DNA from: Paraphysomonas bandaiensis
Lineage: Eukaryota > Chrysophyceae
Assembly: GCA_965644295.1 (NCBI GenBank)
Contig: CBFFRP010000162.1
Coordinates: 1-64,000 of the forward strand
Direction of reading: 5' to 3'
Length of the DNA stretch: 64,000 bases
Shown: in pieces, positions 1-10,315 of the stretch
How the letters are laid out: the number at the start of each line of letters is the position of its first letter
Numbering within the stretch: position 1 is the first letter of the stretch
Notes under the pieces: model-generated
What the model was told of the DNA's origin: nothing
What the model saw: the letters and a program-made list of their open reading frames with translations, nothing else
Database searches by the model: none
Translations under genes and position numbers: made by a program

Positions 1-2
1 GG

Positions 3-785
3 GTTGTATACTTTGCCTATGGCATGTCCTACTACGGGATTATTCTATTCATATCCCGCTTGTATACTCGTGGTGCGACTGTTAGCACTGCAGAAGTGTC
101 GTTCGCTTACGGAGACATTCTCATGGACGCATCGGGGGAGTTGCTAGGTGTGTTTGTAGCGAGTTGCCTAATTGATCGCATAGGGAGACGCACCTCGTTT
201 GCTTGGTTTTACCTCATCTGTGGTGTGTCATGCATCTTAATGGTATTGCATGGCCCCCCAGGTCTCGTATTCTCTCTAATGGCTCGCGTCTTCAGCATGG
301 CTGCCGGAGGAGCAACGTGGGTAGCGACTCCTGAGCTCTTTCGTACATCGCTGCGTGCTTTAGGTCATTCCAGTGCATCCGCTTTATCTCGTATTGGTGC
401 CATGGCTGTTCCCTATATAGTGCAGAATGATGTGATTGATGTTGTTCATGTTGCTTGGGTGTTAGGGGCGCTCAACTTCCTCGCGGCGGTAGCCTCTGTA
501 GCACTCCCAGAAACTTTGGGAAAAGACATTGAATCAGACTTCGCACAATCATCCTCCCTTTCATGTGCCACATGCACCAACCTTTCGGAGACAGACCCTG
601 AGCTTCCTACTTACTCTGTTTCTGTGGTGGAGCTAAGTCAGACCACGTCTCCTAACACGGACCAACAAATGAATGTATTCAATGCACTCTCCTACGCCGA
701 TATGAACATAGGGCGACTATATCGCGCATCGTCATCGAAAAATACTTCGTATGAAAAGATCGATTGTGGAGATGAAATGAAGTAA
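3..785 (+). CDS. MFS transporter, sugar/organic-solute (SV2/SVOP or SLC22-like), 5' truncated by window edge
   Basis: The reading frame is open from the first bases of the window, so this is the C-terminal half of a longer gene. It shows hydrophobic segments typical of the second six-helix bundle of major facilitator transporters. The signature loop DRIGRR between helices 8 and 9 is present, as is the PETLGK motif that closes the transmembrane part of sugar-porter and SVOP/SLC22-type proteins. A hydrophilic tail of about 80 residues rich in Ser and Thr follows. Such proteins move small solutes across the plasma or vesicle membrane; the substrate cannot be read from this fragment. No intron is visible in this part. 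The family is clear, the subfamily is inferred. Confidence 0.85.
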   Translation, partial: VVYFAYGMSYYGIILFISRLYTRGATVSTAEVSFAYGDILMDASGELLGVFVASCLIDRIGRRTSFAWFYLICGVSCILMVLHGPPGLVFSLMARVFSMAAGGATWVATPELFRTSLRALGHSSASALSRIGAMAVPYIVQNDVIDVVHVAWVLGALNFLAAVASVALPETLGKDIESDFAQSSSLSCATCTNLSETDPELPTYSVSVVELSQTTSPNTDQQMNVFNALSYADMNIGRLYRASSSKNTSYEKIDCGDEMK

Positions 786-1559
786 ATATGTGTGTGTTGT
801 GGTGTTGATGCAGCTAGATTAGAAGGATATGCAGCAGTGCGATATCCTTATTTTTATTATTACACTTAATCCTATCAGAGATGCTAACCGTTTAACCGTG
901 TTGATTTGTTGAATTTCTAGCTAAAATTTGGATAATCACGACGGTGATGAAACTCGTCTTTGTAATAATCTGGGCATAATGTATGTATTTCGTCGTGTTA
1001 TCTGTGGGGTAGATACACATGTAGATGTAAGTCATCAAGTGCTTAGATAATGAAGCTATAGAATATTACAACTTTAGCAAGTAGGTCGCGTGACAGGGCA
1101 AGGGAACAATAAGTTAGCTGGCCAATAATACTTTTTCAATAACTTTATTAACCAGTCCAACACTACTGCTGCAATATAGCAATATATTGCATGAGCAGCT
1201 AAGTACATTCTATATATATGAAAAGTCAGCAAATGATAACTTCTGGGAGCCAACCGTCGAAATTTGGAAGTGTCATTTTCGGGATATACCACTGGAAGGT
1301 ATCATGATGCATTAACTACACATTATATTGTAGTGGCTTATTCCAACATATCTGTTGACTTGAAGAATACGTTGAATTAGTGTTCCTGGAGTGGTATTAG
1401 AGTAGGAAGGGTTCCTATTGTCAGATGAATCCACTAACTCTCTCAATCCAACGTTACGTCAACAATGTCGTAGTGTACACTGTACATTATGTACTGATAT
1501 TGATATGACATGTACTGGGCTGTGTACATATATACAAGCACATCTATGTACGTATGTAC
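786..1559. other. Intergenic, no gene recognised
   Basis: AT-rich spacer downstream of the transporter. Short open frames occur on the minus strand but show no family motif, codon bias or splice context. The stretch near 1480-1560 is rich in TGTACA/GTAC words. I see no RNA gene. Confidence 0.5.
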
Positions 1560-1904
1560 AATATAGCAGTAGGAAGTAATCAAATTTCTCCTTGTAACTC
1601 ACAATGCTTTCGAACGTTCCTTGTCGCACCTCTTGGTAATTGCGCCTAGTCTGCTTTCATTACTGCTCCCACTTGGCGGGTAAGTATATGGACACCTTGT
1701 TGTATATTTCATTCACATGTGTTGGCGCACTCTGTGTTCCTATTGTGAGGTCGTTAAGGTAGTTAGTTTTGAAATCGCCGTATCTCGCGTCATCTAGTCC
1801 GTTGAAAAAATCTATTGCCACATCGGTGTCTGACATTTTTGCGTTATCCATTTCTTCATATGCCTCTAGTATAAGTAATCAAATTTCTCCAACGCAGCTC
1901 CAAT
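1560..1904 (-). pseudogene. Ty1/copia gag fragment (minus orientation)
   Basis: On the minus strand from about 1890 to 1560 the translation resembles copia gag (UBN2-type): the pieces AIDFFNGLDDARYGDFK and VNEIYNKVSIYLPAKWEQ are typical. The frame then stops but continues in another frame. The last ~95 bases (1575-1670) are repeated in inverted orientation at 1908-2003, so this is a head-to-head duplicated or inverted gag piece. It is broken by stops and frameshifts and cannot encode a functional Gag. Retrotransposon origin is well supported; the rearrangement history is inferred. Confidence 0.75.
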
Positions 1905-2040
1905 GTGGGAGCAGTAATGAAAGCAGAGACTAGGCGCAAATACCAAGAAGTTCGACAAGGAACGTTCGAAAGCATTGTGAGTTACAAGGAGAAATTTGAT
2001 TACTTACTAGAGGCATATAGCAAAGCTGCTATACCTGGAG
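1905..2040 (+). pseudogene. Ty1/copia gag fragment (plus orientation)
   Basis: The plus-strand frame beginning near 1914 reads a gag segment with the word ESIVSYKEKFDYLLEAY, matching in inverted orientation the gag piece to its left. Similarity stops abruptly near 2035-2045, where an inverted piece of pol begins. It is a relic, not a gene. Confidence 0.7.
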
Positions 2041-2345
2041 AGTGCGACCAATTCCGACTCAGTGGAGTCCTTAGTGACAAGTTTCTGCTTTGTTGACCGA
2101 CAAAGCACTGCCGCGTCCACCACGCTGATCACCACTCCGGTATGCCCCTTTCCATCCTGAAATGATGCGTCAATGTACGCTTTTACCTGAGTCTTATCTC
2201 CTATCCGCAGGTGTAGATCCTGATTCTTGGTGGCCGCCAGGTACTTCAACACTCTTCCCAGCTTCCGCTTGTCTTCTTGCGTTGAGTATTTCACCCTAGT
2301 AGCCAGGTACGCAATAGACAGCGAAATATCCGGCCTCACCCTTGT
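2041..2345 (-). pseudogene. Ty1/copia pol RNase H segment, locally inverted
   Basis: Read on the minus strand this segment gives the copia pol region upstream of and including RNase H: a TRVRPDISLSIAYLATRV stretch, then YIDASFQDGKGHTG and DSTESELVALS. The next part of the same protein continues on the opposite strand right after 2345, so a block of about 300 bp has been inverted in place. Retained words are close to consensus, which suggests moderate age. Confidence 0.8.
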
Positions 2346-2641
2346 CGCCTGACATACTGCCATGTGTGATGAAATTACATGAATTCCTGTGTGGTCAGGG
2401 GTGTATAACGGACTCACCTACAATATTCCAGGACAATGCGTCTACTCTCAGCCTCGTGACGAAGGGAGGAGGCAAATACCGATCGAAATATCTACGAGTC
2501 AGACAGGCTTTGATTAAAGAGCTGCACGATAATGGGGAAATCAAGCTGGTGTACTTACCCACTGGGGAAATGCTGGCAGATGTCTTGACTAAACCCCTGC
2601 AGGGTAACTTACTCCGTCATTTGATATGTATGTATGTCTAA
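2346..2641 (+). pseudogene. Ty1/copia pol C-terminus (RNase H end)
   Basis: Plus-strand frame with the copia RNase H C-terminal motifs: KLHEFLCGQGC, FQDNASTLSLV, VRQALIKELHDNGEIKLVY and LPTGEMLADVLTKPLQG, ending just before the LTR. This is the natural end of copia pol. It is separated from its own upstream part by the inversion at 2041-2345. Confidence 0.85.
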
Positions 2642-2653
2642 TCGTTGGAGATG

Positions 2654-2847
2654 TAGACACACCACAGAGCGAGGAATGAGAGGATGCTCTTTTCAGCGTA
2701 TCGGCATCCTTTGTATATTTTTGTTCCAAGATGCCTCTAATATTGAGACAATAATTATGTGTATTTTAGTCGTAGTTGTATTGGAGTAATATAGAGGAAT
2801 TTTGCTTCAATTTATTCCCGAAAAAAAAAGAGGGTGACTGCCTGCAT
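2654..2847 (+). repeat. Copia-type LTR (3' LTR of the rearranged element)
   Basis: Follows the pol end directly. It starts with TG (near 2654) and ends in a CTGCCTGCA stretch near 2847, fitting TG...CA LTR ends; the exact borders are uncertain. The central words GCCTCTAATATTGAGACAAT and TTGCTTCAATTTATTCCCG recur in opposite orientation at 12220-12335, 12470-12600 and 57835-57975, which defines an LTR family in this genome. Confidence 0.65.
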
Positions 2848-3321
2848 AGGACACATAGAAGTTATGCAGTGTGTGTTTGTACGGCGGCGGCTGTAGGCTA
2901 GAAGCTTTTTGACTACCCGTACGAAGTGTAGACTGCTGCTGTGTGAAAAGGCAACGGGAGTATTCCGTCCGTTTATTGATCTGGCTTTACGTCCGAGTAT
3001 TGTGTTTTTTCTCTGTGTGTACATTTGTGTGCCCATCTTTGAAAGTTTGAATTAGTTGAACTTGATATTTTTTATCCCTTTTTCACTCCAATTCTAGGAA
3101 AATAATCCTGATTTTCGACTTATTTTTCTAAAAATTACAGATATTTATATTAACAATATGGAATTTATAGCTACAGGAGTATGCATTCTGTCTCTTAATG
3201 AAATGGCTTTCACTCTTAAACCATATAGACACTATACACTCCTACTTAACCCCACATTAAAATCTCACAATATAATCATATGTAAACATTATTATATTAA
3301 TATTATTATAATTAAATCAAT
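2848..3321. other. AT-rich spacer / RecQ 5' region
   Basis: Very AT-rich sequence ahead of the RecQ start; the last 200 bases are nearly pure A/T with short poly-T runs. No other gene is visible. The promoter must lie here, but I recognise no defined element. Confidence 0.4.
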
Positions 3322-6300
3322 ATGAATTTATTAAAATCATTACAAAAGCATTGGGGATATCCATATTTTCGTCCATGGCAACAAGAAATATGTGAATATG
3401 TTTTATCTGGTAAAGATGTCTTTGCTATGATGTCAACTGGTGCAGGGAAATCATTATGTTATCAATTACCATCTATTACAAAATGTGATCAAGGAGTTAT
3501 GTCCTTTTCTCTTGTTGTTTGTCCTTTAGTTGCTTTAATGGAAGATCAGATTGCATCACTTAATGCTATTGGTATATCAGCCGGTCTAGTGGGAGGAGCT
3601 TCTTCTCTTGCTAATGAAAGGCGAGCACTTAATGGTGAATTTACTGTATTGTATATTACACCAGAAAAGTTGCCGTTTTGGCGAAATGAATTGCTAGAAA
3701 TATCTCGAAAGAGAAAGCTGGTGTGTATTGCTGTTGATGAGTGCCACTGTGTATCAGAGTGGGGGAATGACTTCAGACCATCCTATAGAAACCTTTATAT
3801 TCTGAGAGAGTGGTTTCCAGGTGTTCCATTTATGTCAATGACTGCTACAGCGACACCTGACGTGATGAGAGATGTTATTCAGTGTCTAAAGCTAGATAAT
3901 CCACTTGTAGTTCGTACCAGCCTAGATAGACCCAATCTCCACTACGCCGTGCGTCCTCGTGAGTCTGACCACTCTGTTGTAGCATTCGTAAATGGATTTT
4001 ACCGCAAAGCTTTCAGTGCTTTTGAAGGGGAGCATGTTGTTCCCTCCTCCCTCGTGTACACTCATACTAGAGCAGATGCAGAGAAGCTTGCGGGCGCTTT
4101 AGCTTCATATCAAACTCTAAATGAGTTGGGGGTAAGAGTAGACTACTATCACGCGGGTCTTCCTGTGGCCAGGAGAAGTGCCGTCCAACGAGCATTTGCT
4201 AGAGATGAAGTACACATCGTTGTAGCGACAGTTGCTTTCGGAATGGGTATCAATAAGCCTGACATTCGCCTGGTGCTTCACTCTGGAATGCCTGCATCTA
4301 TCGAAGACTACTTCCAGCAAACTGGAAGGGCGGGGCGAGATGGGTTACAATCTCAGTGTGTCCTCTTTTATAACAGGTATTATTTACAATGGTGTTTTTC
4401 ATCTCCCTTTGTGGTATAATGTGTTAAATAGGTCGGATGTCACCCGCATGCACAATCTAAAAATTTCATCATCTCCTGGTATGAAATCGGCTCTAATCAA
4501 CAGTACGGAGCAGCGACTCAAACTCATGGATAAATACTGTACTCGTAATCGGTCCGTGGTACAATGTCGACGAAAGTACCTTTTGAAATACTTCGATGTG
4601 GGTGCTCGGGAGGGACGTGCAGAAGGCTGCTGCGATATGTGTGATGACGCATTAATGGAAGAAAGGCATTGTGCCAGTGATGTTGGGGAAACCAATGGGT
4701 GGGTAGTGAAAGATTCGAGCTCTGGTTCAAGTATACTCAGAAAAGCTGTAGAGCCAGTAGATGTTGGGAAAGAAGTATTGCTGCTTCTCAGAGCTATCGT
4801 TGAGTGCGGCCAGTACTATGCTATATCGACACCCATAGGTATGAAATTACGTTGATTGTTAATGCGACTGTTTTTTGTTCTTGATCTCCGATGTATATTA
4901 TGACGGTATTGTGGTAGACCTCCTGACAGGCAGTAAAGATAAATCCCTCAGAAGGATACGTAACTACGAAAAACTTCCTTCATATGGAGCTGGGAAAATG
5001 CACCCAAAAGATTGGTGGAAGGCTCTCGGGAACGATCTTTGTGATTCTGGTGATCTACTCAATGATGTGCTAACACGATCGACTGGCACATCCAGTTTTT
5101 CATTCAAAAAATGTGTTGTAACCAGCAAGGGTATGGATTTTATTCGCACCCATACCAACTGGAAACAGGGGACTCCTTGCGGTGTTGCAGTGTCTTACAC
5201 AGTCATACCTTCATCGAAGTTTAGGGTGTTCTGCCTTACGTCACGCCCTATTGCGTCAAAGAAGCGTGCAGCTCCTGTGTCGTGTACACCAACAGCAGTC
5301 GCACGCAGCGGCCAGACAGCAACAGCAACAGCAAAGAAAAGTGGGACATTAGCCACCAAGTTCGACGTAAAATCTATAGCTCCTGACGGACATGTAAATA
5401 CAAATCTAGCAAGGTACGCCTGGTGTTGATATGAACATTACAGTTTGTGTAATCTGTTATTTGTAGGTTACAAGCGAAGAAAGAAGATAACGAAATATAT
5501 GATGAATTTATGTGTACACAACTTGAATCACGTCTACGTAAATGCCGGGGTGAAATATCTACCCGATTGGGGGAAAGTGTTGCGCCTTATACAATTCTAT
5601 CTACCGCAGACATGAAGCGCTTAGTAGAGTACCGCCCAATATCCTTGTCAGATCTAAAGAGAATCCCGGGATGGGGTGAGGGAAGGGTGGGTCGGTTTGG
5701 AAATGATTTTGTCTCTTGTATATTAGTGTTTATGGAGGACATGGGGTTGCCTGTTGAATCGAATATGGTTTCCTTGGAAAGCGAAACCAATATGACCAAC
5801 AATACCAGTAGTAGTGGAGTGGGAACCGCGTTCAAAGATAGTTGTGACAGTAGTCCGTGCAAGAGTATTACTTCTAAGTTAATAGATGGAAGTGAGCATG
5901 AAAAAGTTAATAATGCTCTGCCCATAACTACTGCTATGCACCAACGAACGCCACCTCTGAAGCCGCAAAATGGGTTGACTGAGTCAGTGATAAGTACATG
6001 TGTACAATCTCAACTCTCCGGCGACAATTCCACTATAAATTCAACTAAATGTGACGGCAGATTGGGCGATACTGCTCTGGGGCAGGAATATGTGAATGAG
6101 TCCGGCTCTTATCAGCCTCCACCTTCAGCTGTAAGTGGGTGTGACTCTCCGTCGTTTTCACCTATATTGAAAAATCCGTACACTGTATCTCATAGCATCA
6201 CTCCTACATCCGTACAGCAGCATCAAATTGGTGATTCTGCAGCAGTCCTCTCTACCAAAGCTTTATCTTACCCGCCAGATGCAGCAACGGAGCACAGCGT

Positions 6301-6881
6301 TGATATTAGCAATAAAAACTCGCCGGCCTTTGCCCACGGCGTGGAGGGCGGTTGCACCCCTACACTCAAAAGGAAGAGGTCAGGTTCGAAGCCCCCTGCC
6401 TTTGGTGAGTCCTGCCTTCACTGCTGTGTTGTAGATATTAACGCTGAGTTTGTATTCGCTTTTTGCTGATACTTATTTACATGTAGTCCGGAAAAGTATT
6501 CCCGGAACTCGACTAAAACGATCCGCATCTCACCCAGCTTCATCCACTTCTAATACCCAGCAGTGCGATACTGGAGGTAGTAGTTCTACTTCAGCAGGTG
6601 TTCCAGGTTCTTCATCGTCTGACACACAGCGGTGCACTATAGACCATAGTAGTTCCACTCGAAGTTGTCCTGTTTTCGGACCGAATTACAACTGGAACGA
6701 TGCTGTTATAAATTATTTACAAAAGCATAATAGCAGTTCATTTCTTGATATTGTTATAGGAATTGTAGGAACTGACAGTTCGGCGATATGTTCCCATTCC
6801 TGTCGAGTTCGAGAGGCGATTAATACGTTAGCACAAGATTTTTGTATTTACATGGATGGAGATAAGTATTGTACATTGTGA
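3322..6881 (+). CDS. RecQ-family ATP-dependent DNA helicase with RQC, HRDC and C-terminal winged-helix-like segment
   Basis: Five exons (3322-4376, 4432-4838, 4918-5413, 5467-6404, 6487-6881) join in frame to 1096 residues; introns are 55, 79, 53 and 82 nt, all GT-AG. The helicase core begins at once: FRPWQQEI (about 16-23), Walker A STGAGKS (near 38-44), DECH (near 140), TATAT motif III, and the QTGRAGRD arginine-finger motif. A four-cysteine zinc site (about 395-425) and an RQC winged helix with STPI-DLLTGSK follow, then an HRDC domain (about 670-740). RecQ proteins unwind forks, D-loops and G-quadruplexes in the nucleus. A ~270-residue Ser/Thr-rich linker leads to a C-terminal ~65 residues resembling the RPA32 C-terminal winged helix (inference). 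The first ~300 bases are AT-rich, the rest GC-richer. WRN- or BLM-type assignment is not settled. Confidence 0.95.
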
Positions 6882-7447
6882 CAGTGTTGTACATATAGCG
6901 CGTAGCGTTTATTTTGTTGTATTGCTATTTCTATTACTCTATGCCGTTCAACGTTGAGTAATAGTGGTATTCATCGTCCCCATGACTATTACAATTATTC
7001 TTCAACCGTTCAAACGTTCTTTGTCTCTTTTTACTTTTGTTGTCAAAATTGTGGTAATTTTAGTAAATAAGAAGTGGTTATTTTTGAATCTTTGTTGGTA
7101 ATTTCTTTCTAGTAAGGCCATGTACGGTTCCTTTGAACGGATCATTTAAAAGTCATAGCTTCAGACCATTGTTCAGTAAAAGAGTAATTTTCGATTTAAT
7201 AAATAATTGATTAATTGTTTTTGTGCAATATTCCCCCTGTTTCCATATGCACCTTCACAATATATTATCTTCGCAACATATTTTATCCCCATTGTGTCTC
7301 AAAGAATGCTTTTTTGACCTGATTTGGGCTCAACAGGGCGCTCATATCAGCACCGGGCAAATATAGACATTCAACTTCAATATCGGTTCCACAGAAGCTC
7401 ACTTCTATCTTTATTATGATATTGACAGTCAAATGTATGTGATTTCA
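6882..7447. other. Intergenic, no gene recognised
   Basis: AT-rich sequence downstream of RecQ with no convincing coding frame or RNA gene. Confidence 0.4.
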
Positions 7448-7920
7448 TTATAGTACACTATTATAGAGAAACCACTATCACGAGCAAAATATCAAGAGCA
7501 GACCATCAAACATTTCAAGTTATATTTCATTCTTCGACTGCTGTAGAAGATCATAATGGTGTCAGTGCAAGCGATCTATCTTCATAACCAGGACTTCGAC
7601 ACAATTACAAGAATGTTTCAGGAGAGTTTTAGTGCCATATCCCATATCTGATGCTGTATAGGTGGTTAAGGGCAGTGGTATCCAGTTCTTTCAGGATTTG
7701 AGTTACATTGTGCTTATCAGGATACAGTGGGCCTCAAATCATACTCACATCATTCAATCAGGTGCACTAGCAGAGGTGAAGTGCATTCTATATAAATGTG
7801 ATGATGATGCTAATTAAGGCAATAAAAAGCCTTTCGTGCGACTGTTCACATTCATCATCACACTTATGTACGACTTTCAACACTTCGCAGTTGCTATTCC
7901 CTCAGTATCCTTCTGAGGTT
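7448..7920 (+). repeat. Interspersed repeat, copy 1
   Basis: Similar, with substitutions and small indels, to 58282-58640 in the same orientation; shared words include CACTATTATAGAGAAACCAC, AGTGCCA...ATCTGATGCTGTAT and ATCAGGT.CACTAGCAGAG. The right end (7863-7915, with TTCGCAGTTGCTATTCCCTC) recurs inverted at 58905-58955. It shows no intact ORF, so it is probably a non-autonomous transposon or a decayed one. Confidence 0.7.
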
Positions 7921-8151
7921 AGAGTACATTTGTTGTCGCTACTATATTATATATTAATTTGGGGGTTTATTGTTTGAGTTTATCTATAGTGTAATTGCAA
8001 TATTCCCAAAGCATACACAGCCAGTATACATACCATTCATTTTTCTTAATGCTAATCAGGAAACACGTATTTCTTATTACAGCAAGCAAGCTACTAACAG
8101 TTATACAATCTAATATTATTTTTTCAATGTCATGAGGATAAGCTACAATTT

Positions 8152-8258
8152 GCCCTAGGGATAAGGAGTATCATCCCTTGACAAACTATAAAACTCGGGC
8201 TTTTCGCCCTCGTCTCAAAATTTGAGCGCGGGACGATATAGCCTCCTTATTGCCCGTG
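8152..8258. repeat. Imperfect inverted repeat with inner hairpins
   Basis: The left arm (CCCTAGGGATAAGGAGTATC) pairs imperfectly with the right arm (GCCTCCTTATTGCCCG). Inside lie a GGGC-TTTTC-GCCC hairpin and the palindrome CTCAAA-A-TTTGAG. It may be a small foldback element. Just downstream (8330-8450) are ATTGCAATAT words like the subterminal repeats of the hAT element at 32895-33735. Confidence 0.45.
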
Positions 8259-8450
8259 GTTAATATATATCTATATTGATTAATCATGCCACAAAATGTT
8301 CCACTATTAGCTTATCCCGATTTAGTTACAAGATTATTGTCCCTTGGTATATTGTTGGGTCGGTTAAATTTTAATGTAGTATTGCAATATTATTGTTGGG
8401 AGTAGCAATAGTATTGCAATATATTCTTCCCTAGTGCTGCTTGGGAGAAT

Positions 8451-9309
8451 ATTGCCCTCCTCGTGACCTCTGTTTCAACTCCACTAAGAAGCAAACTATT
8501 GCAGTGAGAGGTTACTAAGTTGTCTCCAATAAATCATATCAAACTGATAGAGCTGTATCATCATTGCAACATAGGAGTATACTGCCGTACAATACAGTTA
8601 CTTGATATCAAATATGTGTTTTTTGCATATTTTATTGCAATGAACACAACGGACTGCATGTAATCATATCTATAGTAAAAAAGCCATACTACATATAAAG
8701 TGATTTTTATGGAGTTACTCCATTACAGACTGTGGATAAGTGTTAAAGTATATAGCATTAGATGAATTGTGTGTATGTAAGTGATATCATCAGCTCAGTA
8801 ACTGTCCAGTTTAACTGTGTGTATATATAGAGTCGAGTTATATACACTGCTGTATACACCCTTTTGTATATGAGGACATATTTCTTGTCCCTTTGATCTG
8901 AAGTCATGTTGCTGTATATTTTATACGTATGTATTCCACAGTATTTCAGTCGTAGGGAATACAGTGTACTTAGGGAATACAGTAGAGCTCTTTGTGTGGT
9001 GAGAAGTGGAGCTCATTGTTCTCATTCCATATAGACCTTCCCAACAGTCCTATGTATGTTGTACGTGTGGTATGTATGTCATGTATGGTATGTATATACG
9101 TGTGGTACTGTATGTATGGTATATATACGTGTGGTATGTATGGTACGTATATATACGTGTGGTAGTGTATGGTATGTATGGTATGAGGATGGATGTATGT
9201 ATTCTTTGTAATAGTGGCCTCATAACACCGTCATATACATAACTACATACACACTACTACTCCATTAATAGCATTACTTGTTCCATATAGTATAGTCCTA
9301 AGATCTACA
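8451..9309. other. Intergenic with GTATGGTATGT low-complexity stretch
   Basis: No gene recognised. From 9060 to 9200 runs a degenerate GTATG/GTATAC repeat that gives artificial Tyr/Val/Met-rich frames. It lies directly upstream of the small gene starting at 9310. Confidence 0.5.
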
Positions 9310-9810
9310 ATGACTAAACCATCATCTTCTCCACTAAACATGGGCCAGAAGGTATGCTCGTTATCTATCTATCTACATAGTCTAACACATACATATATAT
9401 ACAGTGGTTCCAATGGATTACTAACACAACATCATCATTATTTTCAAGTGGAAGAGAATACGGACTTTATGTAATATTCTATTCTATTATCTAGTTGGTT
9501 GTGATGGTATTATGGGATAGGGATACATGGCTGCCAGATACATCGGATGGATTGTTGTTACAACTGGTATTATCACTCTACTGCCTCTTGTATTGGAGGT
9601 TAGTATTAATTACTAGATAGATTATTTATTACTTGTATCTGTCATATAGTTCGTATGAATAACATGATGCTATAGATTAAACGTGAGGCAGCAGTGGAAG
9701 AGCTCGAAGCTCTGCAGATTAGCGACGCGATAGGCAAAGGCGCAACCCCACAAGACCTGGCAAATGCTGGTGTGCAATCTGCAATGGACCCTAAGGTTCT
9801 TAAGGGATAA
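9310..9810 (+). CDS. Small tail-anchored-type protein, probable Tom22/Tom9-like subunit of the mitochondrial TOM complex
   Basis: Four exons (9310-9351, 9405-9470, 9521-9598, 9676-9810), all phase 0, with introns of 53, 50 and 77 nt, join to a 106-residue protein. A short N-terminus is followed by one membrane segment, IGWIVVTTGIITLLPLVLE, running directly into IKREAAVEELEALQ. The order Gly-rich entry, single TM ending in P-L-x-L-E, then (I/M)-x-R-E-x-x-x-x-x-E, is that of Tom22/Tom9. That subunit organises the outer-membrane translocase and docks Tom20 and Tom40. The acidic cytosolic receptor region of fungal/animal Tom22 is missing, as in plant Tom9. The call rests on a short motif, so another tail-anchored protein is possible. 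Confidence 0.55.
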
Positions 9811-10315
9811 ATGGTCACCGCGTAAAGGAAGGTGGAGCTTTAGGCTGAACAGATATTAGAAATCACTTGGATTCGTCTATAGTGGCCAAGATTTTGTTTA
9901 TTTGTGGTCGTTTACAATTGAAATTACAGTGTCTTGGTTGATATTGAGATAGGTGAACTGGGTGCATAGTGGATGCAAAATAATGATAATATAATCCTAG
10001 TCTATTATGCGCAATGATTCATATTGATTCTGTACCGCTGGATCTTTCACAGCTGTGTCTGTGTACTATTTTCTCATTACTCCTATGTAATTAATGTTAC
10101 TTATATGGTTATACCAGTAGCTGTGGTGAGGATTCTACAGTCAAGTTAGAGGAAACTGAAATATCTTTATTAATTCCTCGAAAATGTCAGATATTAGGCA
10201 TATAGAGTTATTTATTAGTGTTCATATCGACTACTACTTGATAACCATGTCCCTTCACACAAAAAAATAGCTAAATAAATTCATACATAGTTATTATGAT
10301 AATTTCAATCTATGA
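9811..10315. other. Intergenic between convergent genes
   Basis: AT-rich spacer between the Tom22-like gene (plus) and the GNB1L-like gene (minus), which converge here. It must hold both 3' ends. No other gene is seen. Confidence 0.4.

Noticed and set aside
1074-1292. 72-codon minus frame
   Set aside because: No motif, no splice context and unremarkable composition.
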